Below are positions 11,358 to 24,300 of a DNA stretch of 64,000 bases, piece after piece (position 1 is the stretch's first letter; each line of letters opens with the position of its first letter). A program made the translations under genes and the position numbers. The notes under the pieces were generated by a model, which was not told the DNA's origin, did not search any database, and saw only the letters and a program-made list of their open reading frames with translations. The stretch comes from Ulota crispa (taxonomy: Eukaryota > Streptophyta > Bryopsida > Orthotrichales > Orthotrichaceae): the NCBI GenBank assembly GCA_963920765.1, contig OY987245.1:14958727-15022726 (forward strand), written 5' to 3'.

Positions 11358-12740
11358 TCACTTGGCGTTTGAAAAGTAGTTGTTGACACCAGGCATAATC
11401 TGTGGCTCATGCTTCGACACAAACGATCGAAGACCGTGCATCTTGTAAGATTCCCCTTCCTTGTAATTTTCTAGCACTCCCGCTGCCCTGTCCTCCTTTG
11501 AAATTCTGTAGAAAACAAAGTCTTCAGTGCCAATTCGTAGTGTCCAAATATAGCAGCGCATCGTTACATCGAATTCACAGTTCATTTTAACGGTTGAATA
11601 CAATTACTGTGAGACACATAAATTTATTTAACACAGCTTTTTCTACTAAATTAATTGTTTCTGGTATGACCACGCTTTTCATTCTACTTAGTGTCATGCA
11701 TTGATAAGCCTCCAAAATATCATCGGATCACCCTTAAAAGAGAAAAACAGAAGTTATGAAGAGAATACTTGATCAATCAACAAGTGAATACTCGACAATT
11801 AGCCAGGACAATAAACGAACTGTTTCTAAATGATGTCTTAATATCATTCATCTAAAAGATGTACTGTACTAATACACGGTATTTAATTTAACAATATAAT
11901 GTATCACACACCAAATAGAACAAACAGTGTAGTAGCAGAAGACGGGAGTGTCATCTTCTCACATAAGTCACTAAAACTTTAAAAAGCATTAATTCTAATA
12001 GGAAATTACGATATCAAACAGTTAATGTTTCTTGCAGTAATTAAAAGGAAGACTAGACTTTACTCTTATAACCAAACAGTAGTGGAAACAAAATTTAAGC
12101 TTCAAAAGAAGAAATAATTTAAGTAAACAATCACCTGACATCGGGGTTGATGGCGAGATTGCGAGCTATCGCGTATCCACAAATGCCGAGAGCTGATCCG
12201 ATAGCAAGAAACAACGGATAAATCTGTAATCTCCAAAAGACAAACTAAGATCAGTCACAAGCCTCAAGACCTTTCAAAAGAATTGACACCAAATCCATCA
12301 GCTCGAAACTTATAAAACATCACTGAACTAAGTTCCACAAATATAACTCGCGCCACAAGCGAACACAAAACATAGAGTCCATGCCGAGAGCTGATCCGAT
12401 AGCAAGAAACAACGGATAAATCTGTAATCTCCAAAAGACAAACTAAGATCAGTCACAAGCCTCAAGACATTTCAAAAGAATTTACATCAAATCCATCAGC
12501 TCGAAACCTGTAAAAACATCACCGAACTAAGTTCTACAAATATAACTCGCGTTACCGGGCTAACAAGACACAAGCAAACACAAAACATATTAGAGTCCGT
12601 AAGAAACGAATCCCGTTGTATTCAATAAAACCTCCGGAACTGAAACCCTAAGACAGATTCGGACGATGCCGTTGTGAGGTTGTGAAATACTGCACCTCAG
12701 GCTTGATCCATCGCTTCGTGAACGGCACCTTGGATGCCAT
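11358..12740 (-). CDS. B12D-like mitochondrial protein (complex I MLRQ-type subunit); 3 exons
   Basis: Exons 12696-12740, 12135-12223 and 11358-11505 join to a 93-residue protein, the usual size for this family. Junctions are CCTGAG|GTGCAG, GATTACAG|ATTTAT, GTCAG|GTGATT and TTCTACAG|AATTTC. The protein starts MASKVPFTKRWIKPE and has one hydrophobic segment (YPLFLAIGSALGICGYAIAR, residues about 17-36). It continues NLAINPDVRISKEDRAAG and VLENYKEGESYKMHGLRSF, and ends IMPGVNNYFSNAK. The NPDVR...RAAGVLENY...GE.Y..H.LR.F......IMP..N.F pattern is diagnostic of plant B12D proteins, related to the NDUFA4/MLRQ subunit of the mitochondrial inner membrane. The first intron contains a tandem copy of the 5' part of exon 2 (see the repeat at 12183-12599). 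Confidence 0.92.
12183..12599. repeat. Tandem duplication of B12D exon 2 start plus intron 1 sequence
   Basis: Copy 1 is about 12183-12380 and copy 2 about 12381-12599. They are nearly identical except for an insertion of roughly 18 bp near 12551-12570 in copy 2 and scattered substitutions. Each copy contains the exon 2 acceptor (GATTACAG on the minus strand) and the first 41 bases of exon 2. Copy 2 has no exon 2 donor, so on the transcript it is a decoy acceptor with a truncated exon. Confidence 0.92.
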
Positions 12741-13140
12741 CGCGGTGAACGCAAATGCAGCGAGTTTGCAAGGCACGAGACGGGAAGCGCGTTGGCGGAT
12801 TTGACGAGCAGCAAGCGAGGATTGGGAAGAGGAGAAAAGGGCGGGTGGAAGAGTCTGGAAAAAGAGCGAAAGGGAGAAAAGGCGGGTTTGATGAATGAAG
12901 GCTCGGCCTGAGTGGGAGGGTCCTGTTCGGCTCCTGTTCGGCTCCGTAAACCCGAACACACACTTGCCTTGCTAAATCTTCTAGAATATCTAAGGAGATT
13001 CTCTACTATCATTTTCCTGCATGCCATGGCCACAGTGCCACACAGGTAAAAGCAACCGGTTTGGCATGAATAGAAAAGTAAAATATGTTTTTGGAATTTG
13101 GGGATAACTACTTCGCTCAAGGTTTCATGCATTGTTTTAA

Positions 13141-13358
13141 CCGCTAAAGGATATTGCATTCATACAAGGATCATTTAGTACTTGAAAAATTGGTATTATG
13201 GCAAATGTTAAAAAAATTTCAAAAATTTCTACGTGACTAATAATATGTTTGTGACTTGGTTAAAAATTTACCACTCCAATGGGATTCATGTGCTACCCGA
13301 GTACCACAGCCGTATACAACACATGAAAGCGTATACAATACATCAATATCCTTTATGG
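13141..13358. mobile_element. TTAA-flanked element, short subfamily copy 1
   Basis: TTAA lies at 13137-13140 and 13359-13362. The element starts CCGCTAAAGGATATTGC and ends CAATATCCTTTATGG, a 15-bp inverted repeat with one or two mismatches. Its interior (ATCATTTAGTACTT, GTGACTTGGTTAAAAATTTA, CGTATACAACACATG) is clearly homologous to 32034-32272 and, inverted and truncated, to about 39860-40036. Confidence 0.75.
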
Positions 13359-13580
13359 TTAATCAAAAAATAACTTCTCTATGATTCAAGAGTAGGAGTT
13401 TAAAAACAACAATTTTTAAAAAATCAAAACTTGCAACTTCAAATGAAACATAAACATAAGTGTAAAAATTCAAGGGATTTACTCTTACACAATAAAATAA
13501 GTGCTGATGTTTTTCTATACAAAATGATGTTTTGGAACAACGTTTTAGTTTGGTGTGGCCTGACCTTCACTACAAGCTAG

Positions 13581-13831
13581 TGTTGGGAAGAAATGGCATA
13601 TAGCATACTATCCTCCACTTGAAATTGCAAAAACACATGTTAGACTTGAAATTATTGTACAAAGAATTGACCAAATTTTCAAAAAAACTAATTATAATAT
13701 GTTATAGCATGTTGTAGTAGAATAAAATGTAAACATAAGAAATACCCAATGCATGCCAATGAAAATTTGATAGAAAATAGGAAATATTGAATTTTAGCTA
13801 GTGAAGCTAAAATTTCTCCCCAAACACCGCC
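13581..13831. mobile_element. Short element with inverted ends (GTGTTGGGRAGAAAT)
   Basis: The left end GTGTTGGGAAGAAATGGC is matched by the right end ATTTCTCCCCAAACACCGCC read in reverse complement. A related pair of ends with a GGGGAGAA core bounds 31220-31436. There is no coding content, and target-site duplication is not clear, so class assignment is open. Confidence 0.35.
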
Positions 13832-14705
13832 TTAAGGCATTTTTAAAAGTTGGGTAAGATAAGACAAGGTAAAAAAATTATACTTCTCTTGTCACTCCAG
13901 TTTTTGACCAATATTTGATAAAAGTATATGAGCATGTAGCTCTACTTCAGCCCTTGAGTGCTGCAAACAATCAGTATAACCCGCTTTGTGCCTCAAAAAT
14001 GAATTTTGGGTTTTGTTTTTCTGCAAAGGTAGAATAATCACTCTATGTCTTGTTTTTGGGGCTAAAAAATACTCGTACACAACAACTTCAGAACTTAAGA
14101 GCTAAAAGAAGGTTAAACACTTGTGTGTTTTTTTCAAAAATTGTCCAAAAACTGAAGTGACAAAGTGACCAAATGTAGAATGCAAGCTTAGTGAGTAATA
14201 CCACAATTATGTTGAATGTTGTTAAAATTTATTAATTCAGTTGTCTCATGATAACAATATTGAACTCGGTATATTGCTCAAATTTGATTGTAGGCTTGAG
14301 TCAAAAAACTTGAATTTTTGCTTTGCAAAACCGAGCAAATACCAAATGTTTTATAGTATACATAGATAAATAGAATATCAATGACTTTTTTTTCTCAAAC
14401 TTGGTAAAATAGAAGGGTGTGTGGTTTTTTTAAAACAAACAACATTCACATAAGGGAGTTAATTGTAAGTCTGCACACAAATAAGTTAGCTTCAAAATTA
14501 ACTGGGATGGATGACTTGAATATTATTGCAAAAGGGGCATTTTATATTTTATAATCAACCTGTGGTTTGAAAGAATGCATGGTTTAAAAAAGTGTGTGCC
14601 TTGTAGTTTTTTGATACTAAATATATGTGATTTTTATAAAACTTCATTCTTTTTTTAATAAATACAATGGAGGCGTTTTTCTACATAAACCACCACTATA
14701 AAGAA

Positions 14706-14840
14706 ATAATGTCCAAATTGACATGTCCAAATTGACTAATATGTCCAACTTGACAAAATTTTGACAAAAACATGTTCAAATTGACAAAAACATGTCCAAA
14801 TTAGGGTGACCTAATTGACAAAAATTGTCCAAATTGACAC
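14706..14840. repeat. Minisatellite, unit about 14 bp (ATGTCCAAATTGAC)
   Basis: ATGTCCAAATTGAC and close variants, separated by short A-rich linkers, recur about eight times. The array is degenerate, with some units expanded to about 23 bp (CAAAAACATGTCCAAATT). Confidence 0.75.
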
Positions 14841-17067
14841 TGCTCCCTTGTAGTGCAGCCATTACTTGCAATCTCTCCTCATTTCTTGTTTAGAATTTTG
14901 GAAAAAAAAAGGTGAATGTACTTTTCATTAAAAGACCATCTCTTGCCAGCCCGGCCCTAGCCCCTAGATGCTTACAAGCAAAGATGGGCAAGAATTAGCC
15001 TCCTCCACCCCATGTTGGCAATTACAAATTGGGAAAGCAAGCTGCTAATCAAAAGAGGGGGGCCTTGACAAATTCCTCCCCAATGGCAGGTGAAGAGGGA
15101 AAATGTCAAGCTTCTTATCCAATCTTGTGTTGCCATGTGGCTAGCTCCAAATTGTTGCAATTGTAAATTGAGGAAAGGGTGGAAATGGTAAGAGATGGCA
15201 AGGTAGCAAACCTAGGCACCAACAAGGGTGGATTGTGCAAATCAACCTTGCTCCTCAACTTGTTTCTCCACTTTGTTCTTATTCCGTTCTTATTAGATTG
15301 CAAAGCCATTGTAACCACTAGGATGGATTTACTCTTATACTTTAAATCTTTATTCAAGTTGTGTAACACACAAATTGTTTTGCATTCCATTTTCTTTTTG
15401 GAATTTAATTATGTTCCTAAACTTATAATTGCTTAAGAGAAAAAGCAACATTCCCTAATTTTTTAGCAATCAATAAACAAATCAACAAATTCATATTAAA
15501 GGAGAAAATGAAAAATAAAAAGAACCTACACAATTTATTTCAATTGCTTTGCTCCACACTTGAATGCTAACTTGCACTTATTCAAGAACTAAATGAATTT
15601 GCAAGGGGCACTAGTTCACACTAATTTAGAATAATTTAGTATATTGTAAGTTATGTTATTCAAATACAATCTTAACTTCCAAAGGAGATTTGGAAGCATG
15701 CATGTAGCTCAATTATAGATTATGTGAAAGATGTTTTATTTCAAAAGCTCCACCACCAAGTTGCTACTTGAGGGGTGGTAAAAAGTTTGTAGATTAAACT
15801 CAAAAAGAATCATTTTTCAATTTTTTTTGACCTATGAATAGAGTTTGATGTCCTCCTATTGTTCTAAAATTTTGAGTTCCAAATTAGTTTTCAAAATGTG
15901 GTTTCAACGTGGTTGAAAATTAAATTTTTGAAGTACTTTTGAAGAGCACTGGTGGCCACATTGGTTAGCATGCCCATGCTTTTGGACTATGTGCAAGTGT
16001 CACTAGCTCCTTTATTTCCTCCTCCAACTAGAAGACCATTTTGGGACACTAAATAAAAGTCAACATGAAGATCATTTTGGAACGGAGTACTAAAAAAGGA
16101 AATATTCACTCAAATTAATCCAAAGGAGTCTCCGGCTTTATTCAAAGAGTTGCACCAATTAAAAGAGCTCATTTAGTTCTCCTTATCCTAATTGAATTGA
16201 CTTGAATATCCTAATTTGTCTTTCTAGGGAGGACAACGAAATTAACTAATGTCAGTGCAAAACCCATACCAGTAAAAAAAAATCTATACTAATCTTATGA
16301 ATTAATTAGTTTACTCCATGTAAATCGTAATGAAATAATTTTTAACTTGTTACAAATATTGTGATTTTGGTAAATTAGTGTTCCACATACCAATACACCA
16401 ATAATGATATTTAGTCTTGTCAACATAAATCACACACTGTCACACGAAATATCAACAACACTATAAGTTTTATTAACACCAAATTATAAACATATACTAA
16501 CTTTCAAATAAACCTATACCAATTTTTTTTAAATTAGTATCATAATAGTTTAACTTGCACTAAGGTAGTAATCAATATCAATATTAATCATTAATATGAA
16601 CATCAATTTTGGACTACAAGAATTAGAGTGAGTTAATTCATAAAACAATTAACATTATAAGTAGGGGAATTGTTAACACCACACCCAAAATTGCTAACAC
16701 CACACCCTCAAGGTGTGCTTTAAGCATGAAATGTGAGAATTTGATGCTGATTTTTTTGATTTAGATCCAAAAATTTGTTTCATTTTTATGATTCTAAAGT
16801 TATATTCAAAAAAACTGGAGGTGCTTGAATTTGAAATTAAAAATATAGGATTTTGAATTATTTAAAGCAAAAATATATTTAAAAAAATAGCTACAATGGT
16901 GCAATAAAAGTTCAACAATTTTTTTTACTTGATCTTCTTTCTTTCAAGGAGATGATATTACTATGATTGAATGAATGATGGACCACTTGAATTGAAAATA
17001 ATAGCATGAAATTCTCAAATTACATACTCATAGGGGTGGCATTAGCATCTTTAGCCATTTCCTATAA

Positions 17068-17406
17068 GGGGCGGTTCAGACTACGTTCCATATCCCAAGT
17101 CCCACTGAAATTTGATGAATTTGAGAATCTAATTGGCAAAAAGGCAAAAGGTGGGACTTTGCATTTCAGACTATGCCTCAAGTCCCACATCCCACTTGCT
17201 TACATGGAGCCTACATGGCAGCACTTTTCCAAGTTTTGGCGCCAAAAAAAGTGGGACTTCACTCCAGGATTGAGTCGAGCATTTTGGTAGACCCATCTTT
17301 TAGTCCAAGTCCCATCTTTTCTCATCTTCTCTAACCCACAAAGATGGGATTTTGCACTCCATGGGACTTTGTCATATGGGATGTGGGACATAGACTGAAC
17401 CGCCCC
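17068..17406. mobile_element. PIF/Harbinger (Tourist)-type MITE
   Basis: The 339-bp element starts GGGGCGGTTCAGACTACGTT and ends with the inverted counterpart (TAGACTGAACCGCCCC). It is flanked by TAA on both sides (17065-17067 and 17407-17409). A 3-bp TAA/TTA duplication with G-rich ends is characteristic of PIF/Harbinger elements. Internal copies of CAAGTCCCA and TGGGACTT extend the inverted symmetry. No transposase is present. Confidence 0.75.
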
Positions 17407-17818
17407 TAAGTATCACAACACTAAATATCATTATTAGTGTAGCTTGAATTAGTGTAGTTTAGAACCAAATAACATGTAATGAAATATTCGTGAGACTTCT
17501 TTGAACGACAACGGCGCTTCTCCGCTTCCTTCATCACCGCCGCACTTGCACCTGCAGTACCAGTTCCGTTCCCTGCATCCCAATTTCCTCAAAACATTTG
17601 CAAAGCTCAGTCGACGGTTCTGTCACCGGCATCAGAGCAGTTTTAGCAACATCCTCTTATCGCCTCTCGTACTGTACATCTTGACACCATTTTACATGCG
17701 CAAACCTGGTGTAAAAAAACGCGGCACTCTGTGTTTACTGGTCTTTTCAGTTTGGCTTTACGTTTCGAAATAAGTATAGCCGACCTCAATTAATTGAACG
17801 CTCACACGAAGAAAGTTT

Positions 17819-17975
17819 AAGTTGAATCTGACGTAACCAGAGGATGATCAAATGTTCGAACAAAGAAAGATGAAGTTGAATCAAATAGGAGCGGAGGGAG
17901 ATTGAATGTTCGAACAAAGGAATTTTAAGTTGAATTTGACAGAAGCGGAGAGAGAGAAGTTTGTAGAATGTCGAA
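17819..17975. repeat. Short tandem repeat, about 3 x 54 bp
   Basis: Three imperfect units start AGTTGAAT and carry AATGTTCGAACAAAG near their ends. The array lies about 410 bp upstream of the coiled-coil gene start, in its presumed leader or promoter. Confidence 0.65.
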
Positions 17976-18386
17976 AAGGCTATTGGATCCGAAGATTGCA
18001 TTCTAATTCATGCTTATGCTTGTCCTGGAGGTTACGGCAGGCGAGAGTCGGAGCAGCATACAATAACTCTGAACAAGGACGATCGTGTTTATAGGAAATG
18101 ATTGATTTACACATGAGAATTGGCTTGTGAAGTGGAGACGATGATGCTGTGCAGTCGAAGGATGGCCAATGACGACAAGAATGAACTGCATTGTCTCATT
18201 TTGTGGCGTTATTTGCACATTTATCTACGGCATTGCATTCGATTCGTCGGACGAATTCTTTGGTGTATTCGAGTGCTGGAAAGGAGCTGTGATACTAACT
18301 CATGGTGATGCTCAAGTCGTTTTTCGTGAAGCGGATGTAGCCGAATCAAGTCGGCAGAGCATCCTCGATTTAGAGGAGGAACGGAA

Positions 18387-21300
18387 ATGGCGGAGTCTCG
18401 TGAGTTTCGGACGATGCTCGAGTCGAAAGAGCGCGAACTTGTTGCTCTTTGCGATCAGCAAATTCAGTCTCTTAACGGGCAGGTTAGGCTTGGTTTCTAT
18501 TTAGTGATTATTGAAACTAATGCACACAAGTGTTCGATATTTACTACATCGTTAAACCTCAATCTTTGTCAGACGTATAGAATTTGTTTGTGATTGTCTT
18601 TGTATGTATAACAAAATAATGCATTTCTATTAAATTAATCTCGACTCTGTAATTCAAATTTTGGCAATTGACCTAATTATGCAACTTGTGATTAAACCTT
18701 TGCATCGTTGAATGTCAATGCCAAACTGCTAAAGCATTGTCAGACGTATAGAATTTGTTTGTGATTGTCTTTGTACGTATAACAAAATAATGCATTTCTA
18801 TTAAATTAATCTTGACTCTGTAATTCAAATTTTGGCAGTTGACCTAATTTTGCAACTGTGATTATTCATTTGCATCGTTGAATGTCATTGCGGAATTGCT
18901 AAAGCAGTGAATTGAAACTCAGTTTTCTGTAATGAAGTCCTTTTTGGACTTGTTTAGCGAATATTATTGTATTTGGTTGCTAATGTTGGCTCATAAGGAT
19001 ATCAGATTCGGGAAAAAGAGAGTGCGGTGGCTGAATTGAAGGGTCAATTGTCCCAGCTACAAGATGACTTTAAAGTAAGTGCGTTTTTCTTTAAAATATT
19101 ACTGAAATTACTGAATAACAACCTCTTTATGTGCCTGAACATTGGCGTTGGACGTTACAAATGCTCTTCCGTTTTTTGCTAGACCATTTGGAGGTTGGCA
19201 ATCATCTCATTGATCTCGTAGAATCAGTAGAAGACGAATGCAAGTGGGAGATTTTGCCCTGTCCTCATTTCGGATCCACGATTTTATTTCGAACTCTTGG
19301 ATAGGAGGGAGTGTTACCTTTAGGTAGTCCTTCGCACTCACTGTTGCAATGATTGTTTGTGCTATTGCTTTTGGCAGTACAATCTCGGTTTGCTGGACGC
19401 GCGGGATGCCGAGCTGGCGCAATATGACATTTCGAGTGCTTCTCTGGAGGTAAACTTCATTAGGGCAAGGCTTTTAAATGTAGGATGATCTGAGTCTCAC
19501 ACTGGAACACAGTGACATCTACAGGAATAGAAGAAACATTAGCTAGACCATTGAAAGCAATTGAGGGTAATTGCTTCACCTCAACTTAACCCTTAAATGT
19601 CCATAGGGCATAGTATATACGCTGACGTATAATTGTCATTTGCTACCAATAAGAAATTTTAATTTGGGATCTCAAATAGCTCACTAGAACCACATTGATC
19701 TATTCTCCAACTTCTTTGTTGGTCTCAAATGTAGTAGAGGTGTGGATCCATTCCAAATACAAGAAAAATATGCCGTATTGTACTGGTCGGAGCGGCACGC
19801 TCAGACGTTTAGGGGTTAAGAGGCTTCAATCTCCTTCTCATAACACGTAACCGATGTCCGAAGTCCTTAATTAAGTGATGGAGATTCTAGTTATTCTCTA
19901 CGCAATTGGAGCAAGCGTCAGTTGAACTTGTGACCTGTAACTAGGGGCAAAGTTAGGCGACTTAACTGGGTGCAGAATCTTTGGCTCGATACGTTCATCT
20001 TTGCTTTTATTGGACGGCACAGGGTAATCCGAGATATTTTGAAATTAATATCGAATCTAGTATCAGATTCTGCACCTTTCATCAATACTATAATTCTTTT
20101 GCAAACATGTCTTTATATGATTTCTCTGAAAGGTCTGAGTGACGCTTTCTGCAATATCGATCTCCATTGAAAGAAAGTTTGCTTATTTTTACAGGCATCC
20201 GCGAAAGAGAGCGAGGAGAGGTTAAATGTAACTCGCAAGGCTCTTGCAGATGCTCAAACTCTCAGAGTTCAGGTCTTGATCTCGAGCTCCATCGTCGCTG
20301 AGTTGGTAGTTTTTCTCTCCAGAATGGTGTATGGATCATGAAAATTGCAACGATTGTTAGCATTTGAAACTATTCTTTGTTATTTCTTCAGGAGAAAGCT
20401 AGGGCAGATGAGTTGGAGCAGATAAACCAGCAGAAGATTTCTGATCTCGAGAAAGAGGTTTGTTCTGGATTCTAATTCGTTGACCTCAACCACAGCTCTG
20501 TGAGCCACTTGACAGATCAGACTATTGTTCGTGTATTTCGAGAGGATATGAAATTTCTCTTCTCACCATATTTAATGGCCAAGAATAATATACTTACAGA
20601 ATCAAAATTTCTTAGCCTTGAATGGGGTCAGCTGTCAATGGCCTTTTTGGTATCAAACCATATTGTAACGCGGTAGTCTTGCACGATCCAATCAAGGGTC
20701 CGATCGGGTCATTTATTCACCAAAATTGACGTAAACGATCAAAATTCGGTTACATAAATACTACGTCAATGCAGATTGATGGCTTGCAAAGGTCTAAAGA
20801 GGAGCTGCAAGCTAAAGCCAAACACGACTTGGATTCTACAAAAACTGGTACAAATTCTCGAATTACTAACTCTAACAATGAGAAAATACTGAGGTCCCGG
20901 TCGTAATGAAAAGAAAAATATTGTACAGGATACTAAGATTTGACGCTAGAATTCCTCGGTATGGCTTTTTGAGGCAGTAATGCTCTCATATAACCAAGCA
21001 ATGTCTTAAACAGCTGAATTCAACATCCTCATGTTACTCTGCATCCTATCCTCTCTTCTGATCTAGTCCTGATATGGTGCTGGGAAGTTTTGGAAAGATG
21101 AAGACTAGAAACATTGCACATTTCCGTGCAGAACTGAAGGACCTTCAAGCGGAAAAAATAGAAGCCTTAGAGGAGGAGCACAAGAAAGAAATGGATGAGG
21201 CAATGAGAAAGTGGAAAGAGAAAATTGCCAAGGCGGAGGTGGGCCGCCTGTGAACAAGCACTCGCTGGCAGTGTTCAGTTGATGTTTTGAGATATCGAAA

Positions 21301-24300
21301 TGCTTACCGAAAGGATGTGTGATTGTAAGAGTCCGAAATCTTGAGTTCTTCATGTGCAGGCACGTTTGGCGGAGAGCGCTGAAGATCTAGAGGCTGCTGA
21401 GAAAAGTGTTGACTCTGCTGATGAAATGTGCAAGAAACTTGTAGATCCCAAGCCGACTTCCTCTTTTTTCTGCTCCTCATAACTTTTCTGCGAAATAGCA
21501 AAAGCATTCAGTTATGCTTATCGGGTGCTTATAAGTACAAACATTTGGTTTCAATGGGCCTATACCCGGGTGAAGTTCTAAAGAGTATATATCTTTTTTG
21601 TTGACAGAAGAAGGAGCTTGAAGCTGCTCGGGTTAGTCGGCAGGAAGATGTCGATGCTTCCTCTCGGCGTGATTCACAAAATAGTTTAAAGGTACGAACC
21701 AAACCCATCTGAATTTCTCAGTCTAGTACTAAATCCAAGAAGACAATCGCTAAATGTGATTGGCATATCTGTCTCGAACTGTGAAGACAGTTTATTCTTA
21801 CTTCACAACGTACCTTGCTTTGCAGGAGGTAGAGCTAAAATCGCTTCTCGACAAACAAGCCAAGGAGATCGAGGTCTGAAATGTGACTTGCTCAGTGTGT
21901 ACAATCTTACGCTGGTCCACGTTCTTTCCTCTTTGCTTATCCTAGGCATTCCTAATCCCCCCTTTCGTACTTCAAGACAAACTATAGTTTTTGGGGACCT
22001 CGCATTGATAGTTTCGAAGGAGAAAAATCTGGTAGAGAACAGTGCATCATAAAAAATAAATTTAATAACGACCGAGATTTTACACGAAGTTTAGTTCAAA
22101 TAGCAATTGCCATGCCGTGGTCTATGCGCAAAACAATCTATGCCTGAATTTTGACTTGGCGCAGGCGTTGAACAAGCAGCTGAATCAGCTAAAAGCGAAC
22201 CAGGATGCCAACGTGCAAGCAGGCGATCCTTCCACCAATCTCAGGGAGCAACTGCAAGATTTGAAAGCTCACCACACTACGGCTGTGGACTTATTTGTAC
22301 GTATCTAGTATTAGTGGTTTGATTCTGAGGATTCAAATCGTTTTCAAAAAAATTCTGGGTTTGGAGATTGCTTTCCCTCTGAGCCGAGATTTGGTATTCA
22401 AATAATTAGGTTTCAGGAACTGTGCTCTGAGTCTTGCATCAAGACTGCAGTTAGTGTACATTATCCTCAGATTCAACTGCTCAAATGAGCAAATGTGCAA
22501 ATTATTAAAAAAAAATTGCTGATTTTTTAGTCACCAGTCGATCAAGCTATTCATTACGGATTTATTCGAATGAGCGCACGTCCTTGCCGAACTGTTGTAG
22601 TGAATCTCTTATAGTATTAAATTAACTTTAACATAATATTATCAGTTTCAAGTGTGTAACTCCTAAGGCAATCTCTCTGTTACAATAGGATCTCCTTAAT
22701 TTAACTGGAACTGGATTGTGCAGAAAGGAGAAATTGATTCTCTTAGAAATAAGTTGGAGGGTGCTGCTAGCCAGGTACAGGATCCATTGTTCTTGTGTAA
22801 CAATTGCGCAATCTATAGCCTCCTGGGATTATTTGAGAAAAGGATCTTTACATGAAACGTTAGTGCGCTTGAAATTTTCCAGTTATAGATTTCTGGGGTT
22901 TCTTGCCATTTTCAAATGCACCTTATTTCCAAGTTGATTTGGAGTTTATGTCAGATATTTTGTTTCTACTCTCAATTATTACACCTTCGTGACCTCATTT
23001 CTGTGAGTGAGTCTTTGTTTGATATTCTAGTATGTCTGGCATGATTGCATGGGTATTCATTCTGTTCACAGACGCGGAACTTGGAGGCTGAGATAGGACT
23101 GATACGTAAGGAGCTAGAAGAGAAGGTGCGAGAGCAAAAGGATTTGAACGAAAAACATAACGAGCTTCACAACAGCTACTGCGATCTTCAGGTATGCTTG
23201 TTCCATGAGCATAGAAGGTTGAAAGCACATGTGCATGGTGAGGGAACAATGTTTTTCTTATCCTTTTGCAGTTTCTCACTATTTTATCTAATTATATGAG
23301 CTTCTGTGTGTTTCCTTTGCTCTAACAAATGTATCTTCTCTTAGCTTGATCCGCTTCTAGTGAGGAGATTGCAATTAACTTGCGTTCTGGACGAAATATC
23401 AGACGAGCGATGTCTCATTACCACACATGCTATTTTATCTTGTGCAGAAAGAACTAGCAGTCAAAAGGCAACAAGAGGGAATGCTACCCCAAGGACTGGT
23501 AACTTTCGTAACCTCGAATGCCTCTTTCACCGATTGAACGTCATTTCTAAGTTCACTCTTCATTTTGCTACCATGCACCCTTATCAATCTTTGGAGCCAT
23601 CGACAATACCGTGCCTTATCAGATATTAGAGGAGAGATACTCATGCAAACCTCTTTTCAATTTGCTGATCATTACATTTTTACAGAAAATTCGGTATCTG
23701 AAATCCCATTTCTTTTTGAAAGGGAAACCCATGCACAGAGCTGGTGTCATGATACTCTACTGGTTGCGGGTGTTTTATTGATTGTGCTGGTACATGCCTC
23801 TAAAGGATCTGGCAGGGGGAGGCAGCGGTAGCTCCAGCTCCTACCCGGCTCCGTCACCGCTTTTGTCACCTGGCTTGTCACATGATGATGGTAAGCATCA
23901 CCTTGTGTTTAGCAAGACCTCACTTTTCCTCACGTTTCTATGTAAACCGATGTTCAAGTCAGAAATGAGCACTAGTTTCTTCCATGTTATTCTACTATAA
24001 GAATACTGTTGTAACGAGTAGAAATCGAGAGCAATCGGCTGTACCCTCTAGCACATCAAGAACGATTTGCTGCCAATGATAGATATTTTATTAGGTACTC
24101 TGTAACATACCTGATCTATCCTGGTGCATGGGGTGATAAATGTCAGCGATCAGGATAAACCAAGGAAAGTTGGAAGCAGAGAACAGCCAGCTACGAGCTC
24201 GATGTCAAGAACTTATTTTGCAGCATGACAACATGCGAGACGCTATTGGTAAGTAAGTTTTAAGATTAAAAGTTGTTTTTTTCTCTTGCTCTTTCTTTAT

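Larger units (their letters stand above)
12741..18386. other. AT-rich spacer with transposon remnants
   Basis: No gene could be assembled over 5.6 kb. The sequence is strongly AT-rich from about 13.1 to 17.5 kb. Identified items are a TTAA-flanked element at 13141-13358, an inverted-end element at about 13581-13831, a minisatellite at 14706-14840, a Harbinger-type element at 17068-17406 and a short tandem repeat at 17819-17975. From 17.5 kb the composition becomes gene-like, and 17500-18386 is probably promoter and leader of the coiled-coil gene that starts at 18387. Confidence 0.5.

Noticed and set aside
19586-19819. Cryptic exon in intron 3 of the coiled-coil gene
   Set aside because: The segment is a TTAA-flanked element and gives no in-phase exon with good splice sites.
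23360-23629. 89-codon plus-strand frame in the coiled-coil gene
   Set aside because: It reads across an intron and exon 14 in the wrong frame; the phase-consistent model uses another frame.
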